DNA from: Streptomyces sp. YIM 130001
GTDB taxonomy: Bacteria > Actinomycetota > Actinomycetes > Streptomycetales > Streptomycetaceae
Direction of reading: 5' to 3'
DNA: 64,000 bases
Assembly: GCF_003574445.1 (NCBI RefSeq)
Contig: NZ_KZ984548.1
Span: 283,970-347,969 of the forward strand
In this document: one piece after another, positions 33,799 to 42,926 of the stretch
Position numbering within the stretch: the stretch's first letter is position 1
Layout of the letters: every line of letters begins with the position of its first letter
Notes under the pieces: model-generated
Databases searched by the model: none
Told to the model about the DNA's origin: nothing
Seen by the model: the letters and a program-made list of their open reading frames with translations, nothing else
Translations under genes and position numbers: made by a program

Positions 33799-35991
33799 AT
33801 GACAACAACCTCTGATCGCCTGGCCCGTTGGAGCGCCCGGAACCCGTGGCGGGCGCTCGCCGGCTGGCTCGTGTTCGTCGTGCTCTGCCTGGGGGCCGGC
33901 ATCGCCGCCGGCAGTCACCAGGCGACCACCGAGGACTACTGGGTGGGCGAGGCCGGCCGGGCGGAGCAGCTGGCGACCGAAGGCGGCCTGCAGCGCAAGC
34001 CCGTCGAACACATCACGATCCGCGCCGAGGACGGACCGCTCGACCGGCGCGCGGCCGGGGCAGCGGTTCAGGACGTCACCGACCGCATGTCCCGGCTCCC
34101 CGAAGTCGCCCGCGTGGCCGACCCCGTGGCCTCGAAGGACGGCGACACCCTGCGGGTGGCGGTCACCCTGCGCGGCCCGGAACTGGAGGGCAAGGAGCGC
34201 GTCCCGGCACTCCTGGCCGAGACCGACGCGATCCGGTCCGCGCACCCGGATCTGGTCATCGAGGAGACGGGTTCCCCGGCCATCAGCAAGGGCGTGAACG
34301 ATCAACGCGGCGAGGACCTGGCCCTCTCCGAGCGGATCTCGCTGCCGGTCACCCTCGTCACGCTGCTCGTCGTCTTCGGCTCGGTGACGATGGCCGGGGT
34401 GCCGCTGCTGCTCGCCCTGACCTCCATCGCGTCGGCGATGGGCCTGAACATGCTGGCCTCGCACCTCATCCCCGACGCCGGCATCGGCACCAATCTGATC
34501 CTGCTGATCGGCCTGGCCGTCGGCGTCGACTACACGCTGTTCTATCTCGAGCGGGAACGGGAGGAACGGGCGCGGGCCGGCGGCCGCCTCTCCTGCGAGG
34601 CCCTGGTGGACCTGGCCGCCTCGACCGCCGGCCGGGCGATCGTGGTGTCCGGGCTCGCGGTCATCGCCTCCACCGCCACCCTCTACCTGGCCACCGACGT
34701 CATCTTCTCCTCGCTCGCCACCGGCACCATCCTGGTCGTGGCGGTCGCCGTGGCGAGTTCCCTGACCGCGTTGCCCGCGCTCCTGGTCATGCTGGGACGG
34801 CGCATGGAGCGCCGTACGGCCAAGGGCTCCCGGCGGGGCAGGCCCGCCCGTGCGGAGCGGCCGGAAACCGGGCGGATCTTCACCGCTGTGCTGCGGCTCT
34901 CGCGGAACCGGCCCGTGCCGACCCTGTGCGTGGCCGTCCTCGTCATGCTCGCCCTCGCGCTTCCGATGCTCGGCCTGAAGCTCGTCGACCCGGGCCGTGA
35001 CACCTTCTCCCGTGACATTCCGGCGATGCAGGTCCACGACCGGCTGACCGGGGAGTTCCCCGAACTCCTCGTCAAGCACGAGGTGGTGGCCCGCAGCACA
35101 CCCGACCAGGCGGACGAGGTCCGCGAGGCACTCGGGGAACTCGGCGAACGGGCCCGCCGGGACCCGCTGTTCGCCGAGAACCCCGAGCCCGTACTGCGTA
35201 CTTCGCCCGACCGCAGGATCAGCGTCCTCGAACTCGCCGTTCCGCATCCCGCTCCGTCCGGTGCGGCGATCCGGTCGCTCGACCACCTGCGCCAGGACCA
35301 TCTGCCCGCCACGGCCGGGCGGCTCGACGGCGTCGAGACCGCGGTCGCCGGCGACGTGGCCCGCAGTCAGGACTATGTGCACCACGAGCAGCAGAAGCTG
35401 CCGCTGGTCGTCGGCATGCTGCTCCTGGTGACCTTCGTGGTGACGGTGCTCGCGTTCCGTTCCGTCGTCATCGCTCTGATCGGTGTCCTCCTCAACCTGC
35501 TCTCCGCCGCCGCCGCGCTCGGCCTGATGGTCGCGGTCTTCCAGGGAACCTGGGCCGAGGGACTGCTCGACTTCGACTCGATGGGCGCGATCGCCTCCCG
35601 GGTTCCGCTCTTCCTCTTCGTGATCCTGTTCGGCCTGTCGATGGACTACCAGGTGTTCGTACTCAGCCGGATCCGCGAGGCGCGACTGCGCGGGCTGTCC
35701 TCGCGGGACGCGGTCATCGAGGGCATCGGCCGGTCCGCGAAGGTCGTCACCAGTGCGGCCGTGGTGATGGTCACCGTGTTCGGCGGCTTCGTGGCCCTGC
35801 ACCTGACCGAGATGAAGCAGATGGGCTTCTGCCTGGCCGTGGCGGTGCTCCTGGACGCCGTGGTGGTCCGGATGCTCATCCTGCCGTCGGTGCTCACACT
35901 CCTGGGCGACCGGGCCTGGTGGCCGTCCCGGCGGGCCCGGGCACCGTTGTCCACAGCCCCGGAGAGGGACGCGCTCGGGATCGTAGGCTGA
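33799..35991 (+). CDS. MMPL-family (RND) transporter
   Basis: 730-residue exporter. An N-terminal helix (WRALAGWLVFVVLCLGAGIA) precedes an extracytoplasmic domain, then two MMPL blocks each with a cluster of helices. The first includes IGTNLILLIGLAVGVDYTLF with the GVDYTLF motif and the second LFVILFGLSMDYQVFVLSRI. These Asp-Tyr motifs carry the proton relay in this family. Substrates are lipids or hydrophobic compounds in characterised members; unknown here. The stop is 5 bp before the ATG of the following histidine kinase, so transporter and two-component pair form an operon and the pair may control it. ATG at 33799 follows CTCGGGT, a weak site. Confidence 0.92.
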   Translation: MTTTSDRLARWSARNPWRALAGWLVFVVLCLGAGIAAGSHQATTEDYWVGEAGRAEQLATEGGLQRKPVEHITIRAEDGPLDRRAAGAAVQDVTDRMSRLPEVARVADPVASKDGDTLRVAVTLRGPELEGKERVPALLAETDAIRSAHPDLVIEETGSPAISKGVNDQRGEDLALSERISLPVTLVTLLVVFGSVTMAGVPLLLALTSIASAMGLNMLASHLIPDAGIGTNLILLIGLAVGVDYTLFYLEREREERARAGGRLSCEALVDLAASTAGRAIVVSGLAVIASTATLYLATDVIFSSLATGTILVVAVAVASSLTALPALLVMLGRRMERRTAKGSRRGRPARAERPETGRIFTAVLRLSRNRPVPTLCVAVLVMLALALPMLGLKLVDPGRDTFSRDIPAMQVHDRLTGEFPELLVKHEVVARSTPDQADEVREALGELGERARRDPLFAENPEPVLRTSPDRRISVLELAVPHPAPSGAAIRSLDHLRQDHLPATAGRLDGVETAVAGDVARSQDYVHHEQQKLPLVVGMLLLVTFVVTVLAFRSVVIALIGVLLNLLSAAAALGLMVAVFQGTWAEGLLDFDSMGAIASRVPLFLFVILFGLSMDYQVFVLSRIREARLRGLSSRDAVIEGIGRSAKVVTSAAVVMVTVFGGFVALHLTEMKQMGFCLAVAVLLDAVVVRMLILPSVLTLLGDRAWWPSRRARAPLSTAPERDALGIVG

Positions 35992-35996
35992 ACGAC

Positions 35997-37181
35997 ATGT
36001 TGCAGCGGCCGCAGCGCGGCGACCCGTTCTGGTTCTGGATGCTCCACGGCTGGGTGGTGCTCTCCTGGACGGTCATCGGCCTGCTCGCACTGATCACCCT
36101 GCTCGGGAGCACACCGCCCCCGCAGAAGTACGGATCGCTCGCGCTGCTCGCCGTCCTCGCCACCGCCTACGCCTACGCCCGCCGCCGCCCCGACGCGGAG
36201 CGGATCGGCCATGGCTACCTGGCGCTGCTCGTCGTCGTCCTCGGAGCCCTCGCCGGTCTGCGGGACGGTTTCGGGGTCCTGTACGCCCTCGCGCTACCGC
36301 AGTTCGTCGTCTTCGCGAGCGGGGTGCGCTCGGCCGTGGTCGGCAGCGGCCTCGGCGCGGTGGCCATCACCGTCGGCGGCCTCAGCAGGGAGGGCTGGAC
36401 CGATGCCGACATCACGGCGAACACCCTGTCGTCCCTCGCCGTCTGCGGGGTGAGCGTGGCGATCGCCACGCTCACCCCGCGGGCCCTGGAGATCCGCGAC
36501 GAGCGCGGCCGGCTCCGTACCCGACTCGCCGATACGGAAGCCGAGTTGGCCGAGGCGCAGAAGCGGCAGGGTGCGGCCGAGGAGCGGGAGCGGATGGCCC
36601 GGGACATCCACGACACCCTCGCGCAGGGCTTCGCCTCCATCATCGTGCTCGCGGAGGCGGCCCGTTCCGGCCTCGACCGCGATGTCGAACTGAGCGCCCG
36701 ACAGCTGCAGTCCATCGAGCAGACCGCCCGGGAGAACCTCACCGAGGCCCGCGTCCTGGTCGGTGCCGCGCCGAGCAGCAGCGTGGCCACCGGTTCCGTC
36801 GCCGCCACGATCCGCCGCACCCTCGACCGATTCACCGAGGACACCGGCATCACGGTGACGGCCGAACTGCCGGACGTCGACCGGGACTGCGACCGGCCCA
36901 CCCGGATCGCCCTGCTGCGCTGCACCCAGGAGTCCCTGGCCAACGTCCGCAAGCACGCCGCCGCCGGCACGGTCGGTGTGGTCCTGGCCCGGACGCCGGA
37001 CGGCGTCGAGCTGGAGATCACCGACGACGGCCGCGGCTTCGACACCGGCTCATCGAGCGGCTTCGGTCTGAACGGGATGCGTGGCCGGGTCGCCGAACTG
37101 GGCGGCGCGCTCGACGTCACCAGCTCCCCGGGCGACGGCACACGCGTCCTCGTCGCCATCCCCACGAACGCGCAGGAGTGA
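35997..37181 (+). CDS. Sensor histidine kinase (NarL-partner type)
   Basis: 394-residue membrane kinase. Several hydrophobic segments fill residues about 15-160 (WVVLSWTVIGLLALITLL, YLALLVVVLGALAG, FVVFASGVRSAVVGSGLGAV, SLAVCGVSVAIATL). The DHp box RERMARDIHDTLAQGFASII places the phospho-acceptor at His205, and the HATPase domain has NVRKHAAA and ITDDGRGFD plus GFGLNGMRGR. This is the HisKA_3 family that pairs with LuxR-type regulators, such as the next gene, which starts one base after its stop. The ATG at 35997 is preferred for its 5-bp distance to the MMPL stop, although GTG starts upstream would be in frame. Confidence 0.93.
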   Translation: MLQRPQRGDPFWFWMLHGWVVLSWTVIGLLALITLLGSTPPPQKYGSLALLAVLATAYAYARRRPDAERIGHGYLALLVVVLGALAGLRDGFGVLYALALPQFVVFASGVRSAVVGSGLGAVAITVGGLSREGWTDADITANTLSSLAVCGVSVAIATLTPRALEIRDERGRLRTRLADTEAELAEAQKRQGAAEERERMARDIHDTLAQGFASIIVLAEAARSGLDRDVELSARQLQSIEQTARENLTEARVLVGAAPSSSVATGSVAATIRRTLDRFTEDTGITVTAELPDVDRDCDRPTRIALLRCTQESLANVRKHAAAGTVGVVLARTPDGVELEITDDGRGFDTGSSSGFGLNGMRGRVAELGGALDVTSSPGDGTRVLVAIPTNAQE

Positions 37182-37182
37182 G

Positions 37183-37836
37183 ATGGCCCCGAACGACAGA
37201 CTCCGCATCGTCCTGGCGGACGACCACACCGTCATGCGCGCGGGTCTGGTGGCCCTGCTCTCCGCCGAGCCGTCCATCGAGATCGTCGGCGAGGCCGGCG
37301 ACGGGCGTGCGGCGCTCTCCCTGGTGGCGGACCTCCGGCCGGACGTGGCTCTGCTCGACCTGCGGATGCCGGTGCTCGACGGCGTGGGCACCACGGAGGC
37401 GATCGTCGCCTCCCATCCCGGGACCCGGGTCCTGATCCTCACCACGTACGACACCGACGCCGAGATCGAGCGGGCGGTGGAGGCGGGCGCCACCGGCTAT
37501 CTGCTGAAGGACGCCACCCGCGAGCGCCTGGTCGAGGCGATCCATGCCGCCTCCCGCGGCGAGACCGTCCTCGCTCCCCGGGTCGCCCAGCGCCTGGTGG
37601 CCCGGATGCGCCGGCCGGCCCCGGCCGCGCTGACGACCCGCGAGGAGGAGGTACTGCGCGCGGTGGCCGACGGCCTGTCCAACGCGGAGATCGGGGCGCG
37701 CCTGTTCATCGGCGAAGCCACTGTGAAGACCCATCTGCTGCGGATCTTCGCGAAGCTGGACGTGGCGGACCGCACCCGCGCGGTGGTGGTGGCGATGGAG
37801 CGGGGACTGCTGCGCCGGGGGACGGACACGCCCTAG
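37183..37836 (+). CDS. LuxR/NarL-family response regulator
   Basis: 217-residue regulator: receiver domain LRIVLADDHTVMRAGLVALL with phospho-acceptor Asp59 in ALLDLRMPVLDG and Lys in GYLLKDATRE, then a LuxR helix-turn-helix (LTTREEEVLRAVADGLSNAE, ATVKTHLLRIFAKL). It is the partner of the kinase just upstream (1-bp gap) and the end of the MMPL operon. The likely target is the transporter, an inference from gene order only. It ends 20 bp from a convergent gene; no hairpin was seen between them. Confidence 0.94.
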   Translation: MAPNDRLRIVLADDHTVMRAGLVALLSAEPSIEIVGEAGDGRAALSLVADLRPDVALLDLRMPVLDGVGTTEAIVASHPGTRVLILTTYDTDAEIERAVEAGATGYLLKDATRERLVEAIHAASRGETVLAPRVAQRLVARMRRPAPAALTTREEEVLRAVADGLSNAEIGARLFIGEATVKTHLLRIFAKLDVADRTRAVVVAMERGLLRRGTDTP

Positions 37837-37856
37837 GCCTGGCCCGCAGCGGCCGC

Positions 37857-38594
37857 CTAATCCTCCGGCTCGCCCAGCAACGGCCGCAGCTGCTTGGGCA
37901 GGTGCTCCTCGCAGGTCTGCTTCGACGACTGGGTCAGCGCGTCGTTCACGCAGGTGTAGTAGTCGCGGTAGACGAGCTGCGCGGTGAACGTGGCCGCGAC
38001 GATGGCGAGCGCGAGCCCCGCGGTGACGAGCCCGCTGACCGCGGCCGTCGTCTGCGGCCGGCCCGACGGCTGCGTCCCGGACGCGGCAGGGGTCGGCGCC
38101 CCTTCGGACACCTCCGCGACCGTGGCGCCCGCCGCCTCGCCGTCCTTCTTCTTGGCGCGCAGGGCGCTGATGCCCCAGTTCAGGGCGAGGGCGCCGAGCA
38201 GCAGGGCGACGTAGGGCCAGTTGAAGAGGGCGAAGAAGAAGGCCCACATGCCGGCGAGCAGCGCGAAGCGGGCGCGACGCTGTGCGGGATCGGTCGGGTC
38301 CCAGCGCATACCGCCGCCCTGCCCCGGGCCGCCCTGGCCGTCCGAGCCGCCGTTCTGCCCGGGCCGCTGGCCGAAGCCGCCGAACGAACGCCCGGGCTGA
38401 TTGCTGCTCCACCGGCCGCGGCCGCCGCCCTCCTGCTCGCCCTCCGGCCGCTCGCCCTCGGGCCGGCGGGGCTGCCACGGCTGGTCGGGCGCACCCTCGG
38501 GAGGCGGCGCGAACGGGTTGTCCTCGTCTCCTCGCTTCCCCTCGGAGGTCGGGTCCTGCTCGGAGGACGAGGGTGAGGGCAGTCGGTCCGGCAT
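37857..38594 (-). CDS. Membrane protein of unknown function
   Basis: 245-residue protein. The first half is a disordered, Pro/Gly/Glu/Gln-rich region (PFAPPPEGAPDQPWQPRRPE, GGSDGQGGPGQGGGMRW). Residues about 110-150 hold two helices (ARFALLAGMWAFFFALFNWP, YVALLLGALALNWGISAL) and another lies near residue 195 (VSGLVTAGLALAIVAATFTA). A short C-terminal domain follows with two Cys (YTCVNDALTQSSKQTCEEHL), which could form a disulfide outside the membrane. I do not recognise a family. ATG at 38594 is chosen because GGGGAAG lies 12-18 nt upstream and the low-complexity body starts there. It is a single gene, divergent from purN. Confidence 0.8.
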   Translation of the reverse strand: MPDRLPSPSSSEQDPTSEGKRGDEDNPFAPPPEGAPDQPWQPRRPEGERPEGEQEGGGRGRWSSNQPGRSFGGFGQRPGQNGGSDGQGGPGQGGGMRWDPTDPAQRRARFALLAGMWAFFFALFNWPYVALLLGALALNWGISALRAKKKDGEAAGATVAEVSEGAPTPAASGTQPSGRPQTTAAVSGLVTAGLALAIVAATFTAQLVYRDYYTCVNDALTQSSKQTCEEHLPKQLRPLLGEPED

Positions 38595-38783
38595 CGGCTG
38601 TGTGTCTTCCCCTGGTTGAGAGCGGCGGTGGCCGTCGGTGCGGGCGGTCGAGGTCGGCGGGTGCTGCGGGGCGCCGAGGGCTTGTGCTGCCGAGGAGTTG
38701 GGCCCGGGGTGGCGCATTCTCCCCTGACGCTACCTTCCGGCCGGGGCCCCGTCCCGTGGGGGCCGCCGCGAGTGCCGGTATCG

Positions 38784-38811
38784 TTGCTGACGGTCGGGCG
38801 CTTCGTAGAGT
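38784..38811 (+). promoter_or_regulatory. Candidate purNH promoter
   Basis: In the 387-bp gap 38595-38981, TTGCTG (38784-38789) and TAGAGT (38806-38811) are 16 bp apart and fit a weak sigma-70-type promoter about 170 bp upstream of purN. The -10 box overlaps a possible hairpin (GCTTCG at 38800 with CGAAGC ending 38835). The remainder of the gap shows no gene and no clear riboswitch motif. Confidence 0.35.
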
Positions 38812-38981
38812 TCCCCGTATCGGGAGACGCGAAGCATTCGTACGACCGCACAAGCGCCGGTGAGTCGAGCCCCTGTGGGAACGGTGGCACGGGTGCGCGT
38901 GGTCGGCGGTCCGGCCGGCCGCCAACGACGACAGCGTGCCGCGCACGAGCGACCGCGAACGATCCATGAAAGGGCCCTGCC

Positions 38982-39611
38982 GTGGCCTCCCCTCCAGTGC
39001 CGAAACGCCTCGTCGTCCTAGTCTCGGGATCGGGCACGAACCTGCAGGCCCTCCTGGACCACATCGCGCGCGAAGGCGTCGGACAGTACGGCGCCGAGAT
39101 CGTCGCCGTCGGCGCGGACCGGGACGGGATCGAGGGTCTCGAGCGGGCCGAGCAGGCCGGCATCCCCACCTTCGTCCAGCGGGTGAAGGACTATCCGACG
39201 CGTGCGGCGTGGGACCTGGCCCTCACCGAGGCGACCGCGGCGTACGAGCCGGACCTGGTCGTGTCGGCCGGGTTCATGAAGATCGTCGGCAAGGAGTTCC
39301 TCGCCGTCCACGGCGGGCGGTTCGTGAACACGCATCCCGCCCTGCTGCCGAGTTTTCCCGGTGCCCACGGCGTACGCGAAGCGCTCGCGTACGGCGCGAA
39401 GATCACCGGGTGCACCGTCCATTTCGTCGACGACGGGGTGGACACCGGGCCGATCATCGCGCAGGGCGTGGTGGAGATCCGGGATCAGGACGACGAAGCC
39501 GCTCTCCACGAGCGCATCAAGGAAGTCGAGCGAAGGCTGCTCGTCGAGGTCGTGGGGCGTCTGGCCCGGCACGGCTACCGCATTGAGGGACGAAAGGTGT
39601 CAATCCCGTGA
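38982..39611 (+). CDS. purN: Phosphoribosylglycinamide formyltransferase
   Basis: 209-residue GAR transformylase. It transfers the formyl group of 10-formyl-THF to GAR in purine synthesis. Seen: N-terminal [19 protein letters not shown], catalytic Asn116-x-His118 in [17 protein letters not shown] and the downstream Asp in [14 protein letters not shown] at 38982 is preceded by AAAGGG. The stop overlaps the purH start (GTGA), so they are coupled. FolD, which supplies the folate cofactor interconversion, is encoded about 4 kb downstream. Confidence 0.96.
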   Translation: MASPPVPKRLVVLVSGSGTNLQALLDHIAREGVGQYGAEIVAVGADRDGIEGLERAEQAGIPTFVQRVKDYPTRAAWDLALTEATAAYEPDLVVSAGFMKIVGKEFLAVHGGRFVNTHPALLPSFPGAHGVREALAYGAKITGCTVHFVDDGVDTGPIIAQGVVEIRDQDDEAALHERIKEVERRLLVEVVGRLARHGYRIEGRKVSIP

Positions 39612-41194
39612 CCGCCGAAGGTACGACCGCCGCACAGGCCACCACGCAGAACAAGCTTCCGATCCGCCGGGCCCTGGTCAGCGTCTACGACAAGACCGGC
39701 CTCGAGGACCTGGCCCGCGGGCTGCACGAGGCGGGCGTCGAGCTCGTCTCGACCGGTTCGACCGCATCGAAGATCGCCGCGGCCGGGGTGCCGGTCACCG
39801 GAGTCGAGGAGCTCACCGGCTTCCCCGAGTGCCTGGACGGCCGGGTCAAGACGCTGCACCCGCGCGTGCACGCCGGCATCCTCGCCGACCGCCGCCTCGA
39901 GACCCACCGCTCGCAGCTCGCCGAGCTCGGTGTGGAGCCCTTCGACCTGGTCGTGGTGAACCTCTACCCCTTCCAGGAGACCGTCGACTCGGGCGCGTCC
40001 GACGACGCGTGCGTCGAGCAGATCGACATCGGCGGCCCGTCGATGGTCCGCGCCGCCGCCAAGAACCACCCGTCGGTCTCGGTCGTCACCAGCCCCGAGC
40101 GGTACGCGGACGTCCTCGCGGCCGTGCGCGACGGCGGCTTCGACCTGACCGCCCGCAAGGGCCTGGCCGCGGAGGCGTTCCGGCACACCGCCGAGTACGA
40201 CGTGGCCGTCGCCTCCTGGTTCGCCGCCGACTACGCCGGCGAGGGCGAGACGTTCCCGTCGTTCCTCGGCGTCGTCTACGAGCGCAAGAACGTGCTGCGC
40301 TACGGCGAGAACCCGCACCAGCCCGCGGCGCTCTACACCGGCGGCTGCGGCGGCCTGGCCAACGCCGAGCAGCTGCACGGCAAGGAGATGTCGTACAACA
40401 ACTACACCGACACGGACGCCGCGCGCCGTGCCGCGTACGACCAGTCCGAGCCCTGTGTGGCGATCATCAAGCACGCCAACCCCTGCGGTATCGCGGTCGG
40501 TTCGGACGTGGCCGAGGCACACCGCAAGGCGCACGCCTGCGACCCGCTGTCCGCGTACGGCGGCGTGATCGCGGTGAACCGCCCGGTGTCGAAGGAGATG
40601 GCCGAGCAGGTCGCCGAGATCTTCACCGAGGTCGTCGTCGCTCCGGACTTCGAGGACGGCGCCGTCGAGGCCCTCGCCCGCAAGAAGAACATCCGCGTCC
40701 TGCGCTGCCCCGAGGCGCCGTCCGCGCCCGCCGAGTTCAAGCCGATCGACGGCGGCGGGCTCGCCCAGGTCTCGGACGTCTTCCAGGCCGAGGGCGACGA
40801 CCCGGCCAACTGGACGCTCGCCACGGGTGAGCCGCTCTCCGGTGCGGACCTCGCCTCGCTTGCGTTCGCCTGGAAGGCCTGCCGTGCGGTGAAGTCGAAC
40901 GCCATCCTGCTCGCCAAGGACGGCGCCTCGGTCGGCGTCGGCATGGGCCAGGTCAACCGCGTGGACTCGGCGAAGCTGGCTGTGGAGCGCGCGGGAGCGG
41001 AGCGCGCCGAGGGCTCGTTCGCGGCGTCCGACGCGTTCTTCCCGTTCCCCGACGGTCTGGAGATCCTGACCGCGGCCGGGGTCAAGGCCGTGGTGCAGCC
41101 GGGCGGTTCGGTCCGCGACGAGCAGGTCGTGGAGGCGGCGAAGAAGGCCGGAGTGACGATGTACCTCACCGGCACGCGGCACTTCTTCCACTGA
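39608..41194 (+). CDS. purH: Bifunctional AICAR transformylase/IMP cyclohydrolase
   Basis: 528-residue enzyme carrying out the last two steps of IMP synthesis. The N-terminal MGS-like IMP cyclohydrolase starts [20 protein letters not shown] with [15 protein letters not shown]; the AICAR transformylase half contains [10 protein letters not shown] and the catalytic KHANPCG (Lys288 onward) and ends [13 protein letters not shown], the usual C-terminus. GTG at 39608 overlaps the purN stop by 4 bp. A hairpin follows at 41273. Length and both active sites are intact. Confidence 0.97.
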   Translation: MTAEGTTAAQATTQNKLPIRRALVSVYDKTGLEDLARGLHEAGVELVSTGSTASKIAAAGVPVTGVEELTGFPECLDGRVKTLHPRVHAGILADRRLETHRSQLAELGVEPFDLVVVNLYPFQETVDSGASDDACVEQIDIGGPSMVRAAAKNHPSVSVVTSPERYADVLAAVRDGGFDLTARKGLAAEAFRHTAEYDVAVASWFAADYAGEGETFPSFLGVVYERKNVLRYGENPHQPAALYTGGCGGLANAEQLHGKEMSYNNYTDTDAARRAAYDQSEPCVAIIKHANPCGIAVGSDVAEAHRKAHACDPLSAYGGVIAVNRPVSKEMAEQVAEIFTEVVVAPDFEDGAVEALARKKNIRVLRCPEAPSAPAEFKPIDGGGLAQVSDVFQAEGDDPANWTLATGEPLSGADLASLAFAWKACRAVKSNAILLAKDGASVGVGMGQVNRVDSAKLAVERAGAERAEGSFAASDAFFPFPDGLEILTAAGVKAVVQPGGSVRDEQVVEAAKKAGVTMYLTGTRHFFH

Positions 41195-41272
41195 TCGGCG
41201 GGTAAGTCGGCCGGCTGGTGGGCGAGTTGGCCGACTCGCCGATGGATGGGCCGAGTCGGCCCGGCTGCGGAT

Positions 41273-41308
41273 CCGGAGCGCTCCACCCGTACCGGTGGGG
41301 CGCTCCGG
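41273..41308. terminator. Terminator after purNH
   Basis: CCGGAGCGC-T-CCACC pairs with GGTGG-G-GCGCTCCGG around CGTACC (one mismatch). It lies between purH and the convergent lipoprotein gene and could serve both. Confidence 0.7.
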
Positions 41309-41322
41309 TGCGTTCCGGGTCG

Positions 41323-42390
41323 TCAGTCGCGGCTCGCCCGTGCGTCCCGTCCGGTGGGTACGCCCTGTCCGCCTCCGTCGTTGACCGCGCGAGCCCGGTC
41401 GAGGGCCGCGAGCTGCAGCCGGGTGCGGGTCTTGAGGGTGTCCTGGTACGGCAGCCGGGACTGTTCGAGGGCCTGCCGCTCGAGTCCGGCGACCGTGCGG
41501 GCGAGGCCGGAACTGCGGGCGCAGCGGGCCTCGGCGATGGCGAGGCGGGTCTCGTCCGCGCGGGACGCGGCGCCGGATTCCAGTGAATCCCGGGCCTGCC
41601 GCGGGGTGTTGAAGGCATAGCCCGCGTCCTCGCGCATGCAGACGGACCAGGCGCGCACATCCCGCCGATAGGCGGCGGAGTCGGTCACCGCCTTCGAGGT
41701 GTCCGGCAGATGCTCGAGTACGGCGGTGACACGGGTCCACGCCGCGACATCTCCGTAGAGCCCTCCCCGAGCGGCGGCGCGGCAGCCAGTGGTGCGGCGG
41801 ACCACCCTGTCCCCGTTCGGGGCGGTGACCGTGACGGTGCGGTCGCGGTCGCCGTTCAGGGCGCGGTCGTAGGCCCGTTCGCGGGTGGAGGGCAGGGCGT
41901 CGGCGTAACGGGTGTTCGGATTGTCGTCGCGGGACGCCGACCGCCTGCGCTCCAGATCGCGGCCGTAGCCGTGCGCCTCGGCCCAGTTCACGTCGTCGAG
42001 TACGTGGGGGAACTTCCTCAGTTCGGCGGCCGAGGGTGCCGGCGGTGCCCAGTAGGCGAATCCGGCGCGGCGCATGCAGCGTCCGACGAGTGTCTGTTCC
42101 GCCCGGCCGATCTCACGCAGCTCCGCCGCAGACAGTTTCCGGCCGCCGCGGCAGTCGGCCGCGGCCTGTTGATAGCGGGCGCGGCCGTCGCGGGTCAGCC
42201 CGGCCACGTATCCGGGTGCGGCCGGATTGGGATGGCCGTACCGCTCCATGCAGGACTCCGCCGCCACCGTCCGCCGCGAGCCCTCCGCCCGCTCCCCGGA
42301 CCCGTCCGCGCCGCCTCCGGTGCAGGCCGTGGCGCCGCCCACCAGGACCGCCCCGAGAAGCAGGCAGACCCAAGCCCGTGATCGCCGCAT
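41323..42390 (-). CDS. Lipoprotein of unknown function
   Basis: 355-residue lipoprotein: Arg-rich start, hydrophobic core AWVCLLLGAVLVGG and lipobox GATAC, so lipidated Cys at about residue 23. The mature part is Arg/Ala-rich and helical with scattered Cys (ESCMERYGHPN, AADCRGG, GRCMRRAGFAYW, TTGCRAAARGG, WSVCMREDAGY, ARCARSSG) that could make disulfides. No family is recognised with confidence; such proteins are common in Streptomyces. ATG at 42390 follows a GGGGGGC tract. It is separated from the upstream kinase by the IS481 remnant, so it may have its own promoter around 42400-42520. Confidence 0.85.
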   Translation of the reverse strand: MRRSRAWVCLLLGAVLVGGATACTGGGADGSGERAEGSRRTVAAESCMERYGHPNPAAPGYVAGLTRDGRARYQQAAADCRGGRKLSAAELREIGRAEQTLVGRCMRRAGFAYWAPPAPSAAELRKFPHVLDDVNWAEAHGYGRDLERRRSASRDDNPNTRYADALPSTRERAYDRALNGDRDRTVTVTAPNGDRVVRRTTGCRAAARGGLYGDVAAWTRVTAVLEHLPDTSKAVTDSAAYRRDVRAWSVCMREDAGYAFNTPRQARDSLESGAASRADETRLAIAEARCARSSGLARTVAGLERQALEQSRLPYQDTLKTRTRLQLAALDRARAVNDGGGQGVPTGRDARASRD

Positions 42391-42408
42391 GGTGGTACGC
42401 CCCCCACG

Positions 42409-42446
42409 TGATGCCCGTACCGTCCCCCACGGCGGTACGGGCATCA
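42409..42446 (-). terminator. Hairpin upstream of the lipoprotein gene
   Basis: Perfect 14-bp stem (TGATGCCCGTACCG / CGGTACGGGCATCA) with a 10-base loop, 19 bp before the lipoprotein ATG on the minus strand. It could terminate transcripts coming from the kinase/FHA operon, or be a leader hairpin of the lipoprotein mRNA. Confidence 0.5.
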
Positions 42447-42523
42447 GTGTCGGGGCGAACACGCCGCCGCGGAACCTCAGTTGTCCTAGGGCACGTCCGG
42501 AAGATCCTGGACGGGGGCCTAGG

Positions 42524-42831
42524 TGTGCTGTCCCGGGACGTTGGTGACAGCGGGGTGGTCTTGCATGGGTGAGGGCCTTCTGGGTTCGGTGTGGATTGCG
42601 ACATCTACGCCGAGCCTCAGGAGGCCCTCGTGGTCCACCGTAATGCCCCGCTGACGCCGACCGGGAGACTGCGTCTGGCCCGTCGTGTGGTGGAGGACGG
42701 CTGGCCGCTGCGCCGAGCTGCGGAACGGTTCCAGGTCAGCCACACCACTGCGGCCCGCTGGGCCGGGCGCTACCAGCACTTGGGCGAGGCCGGGATGGGT
42801 GACCGGTCCAGCCGCCAGCACCGCCCGAAAG
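42524..42831 (+). mobile_element. Remnant of an IS481-family insertion sequence
   Basis: The left end begins TGTGCTGTCCCGGGACG, as expected of an IS481-type terminal repeat, and abuts CCTAGG (42518-42523), fitting the NCTAGN target known for this family. Only the start of the transposase follows. No right terminal repeat was found, although another CCTAGG lies at 42926-42931, overlapping the kinase stop. A complete element of this family would be about 1.1 kb, so most of it has been lost. Confidence 0.7.
42630..42831 (+). pseudogene. Truncated IS481-family transposase
   Basis: From GTG 42630 (GGAGG 5 nt upstream) the frame reads VVHRNAPLTPTGRLRLARRV, then WPLRRAAERFQVSHTTAARW and GRYQHLGEAGMGDRSSRQHR. 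This is the N-terminal helix-turn-helix of IS481-family transposases. Similarity stops after about 67 residues; the catalytic DDE core is absent. The frame continues open to 42995 but its sequence no longer looks like a transposase. It is therefore a non-functional fragment, possibly still a DNA-binding peptide if expressed. Confidence 0.8.
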
Positions 42832-42926
42832 CCCGAGTACGTCCAGTACGAGGACTTCCGGCCGGCGCACCGAGAGCACGCACCGGACACCGCGAGCACC
42901 GCACACGACTTTCCCGACACGCCGCC

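Noticed and set aside
38595..38981. Possible ZTP or purine riboswitch before purN
   Set aside because: A hairpin is present but the conserved ZTP-riboswitch core (CCGCCTGGGC-type) was not found.
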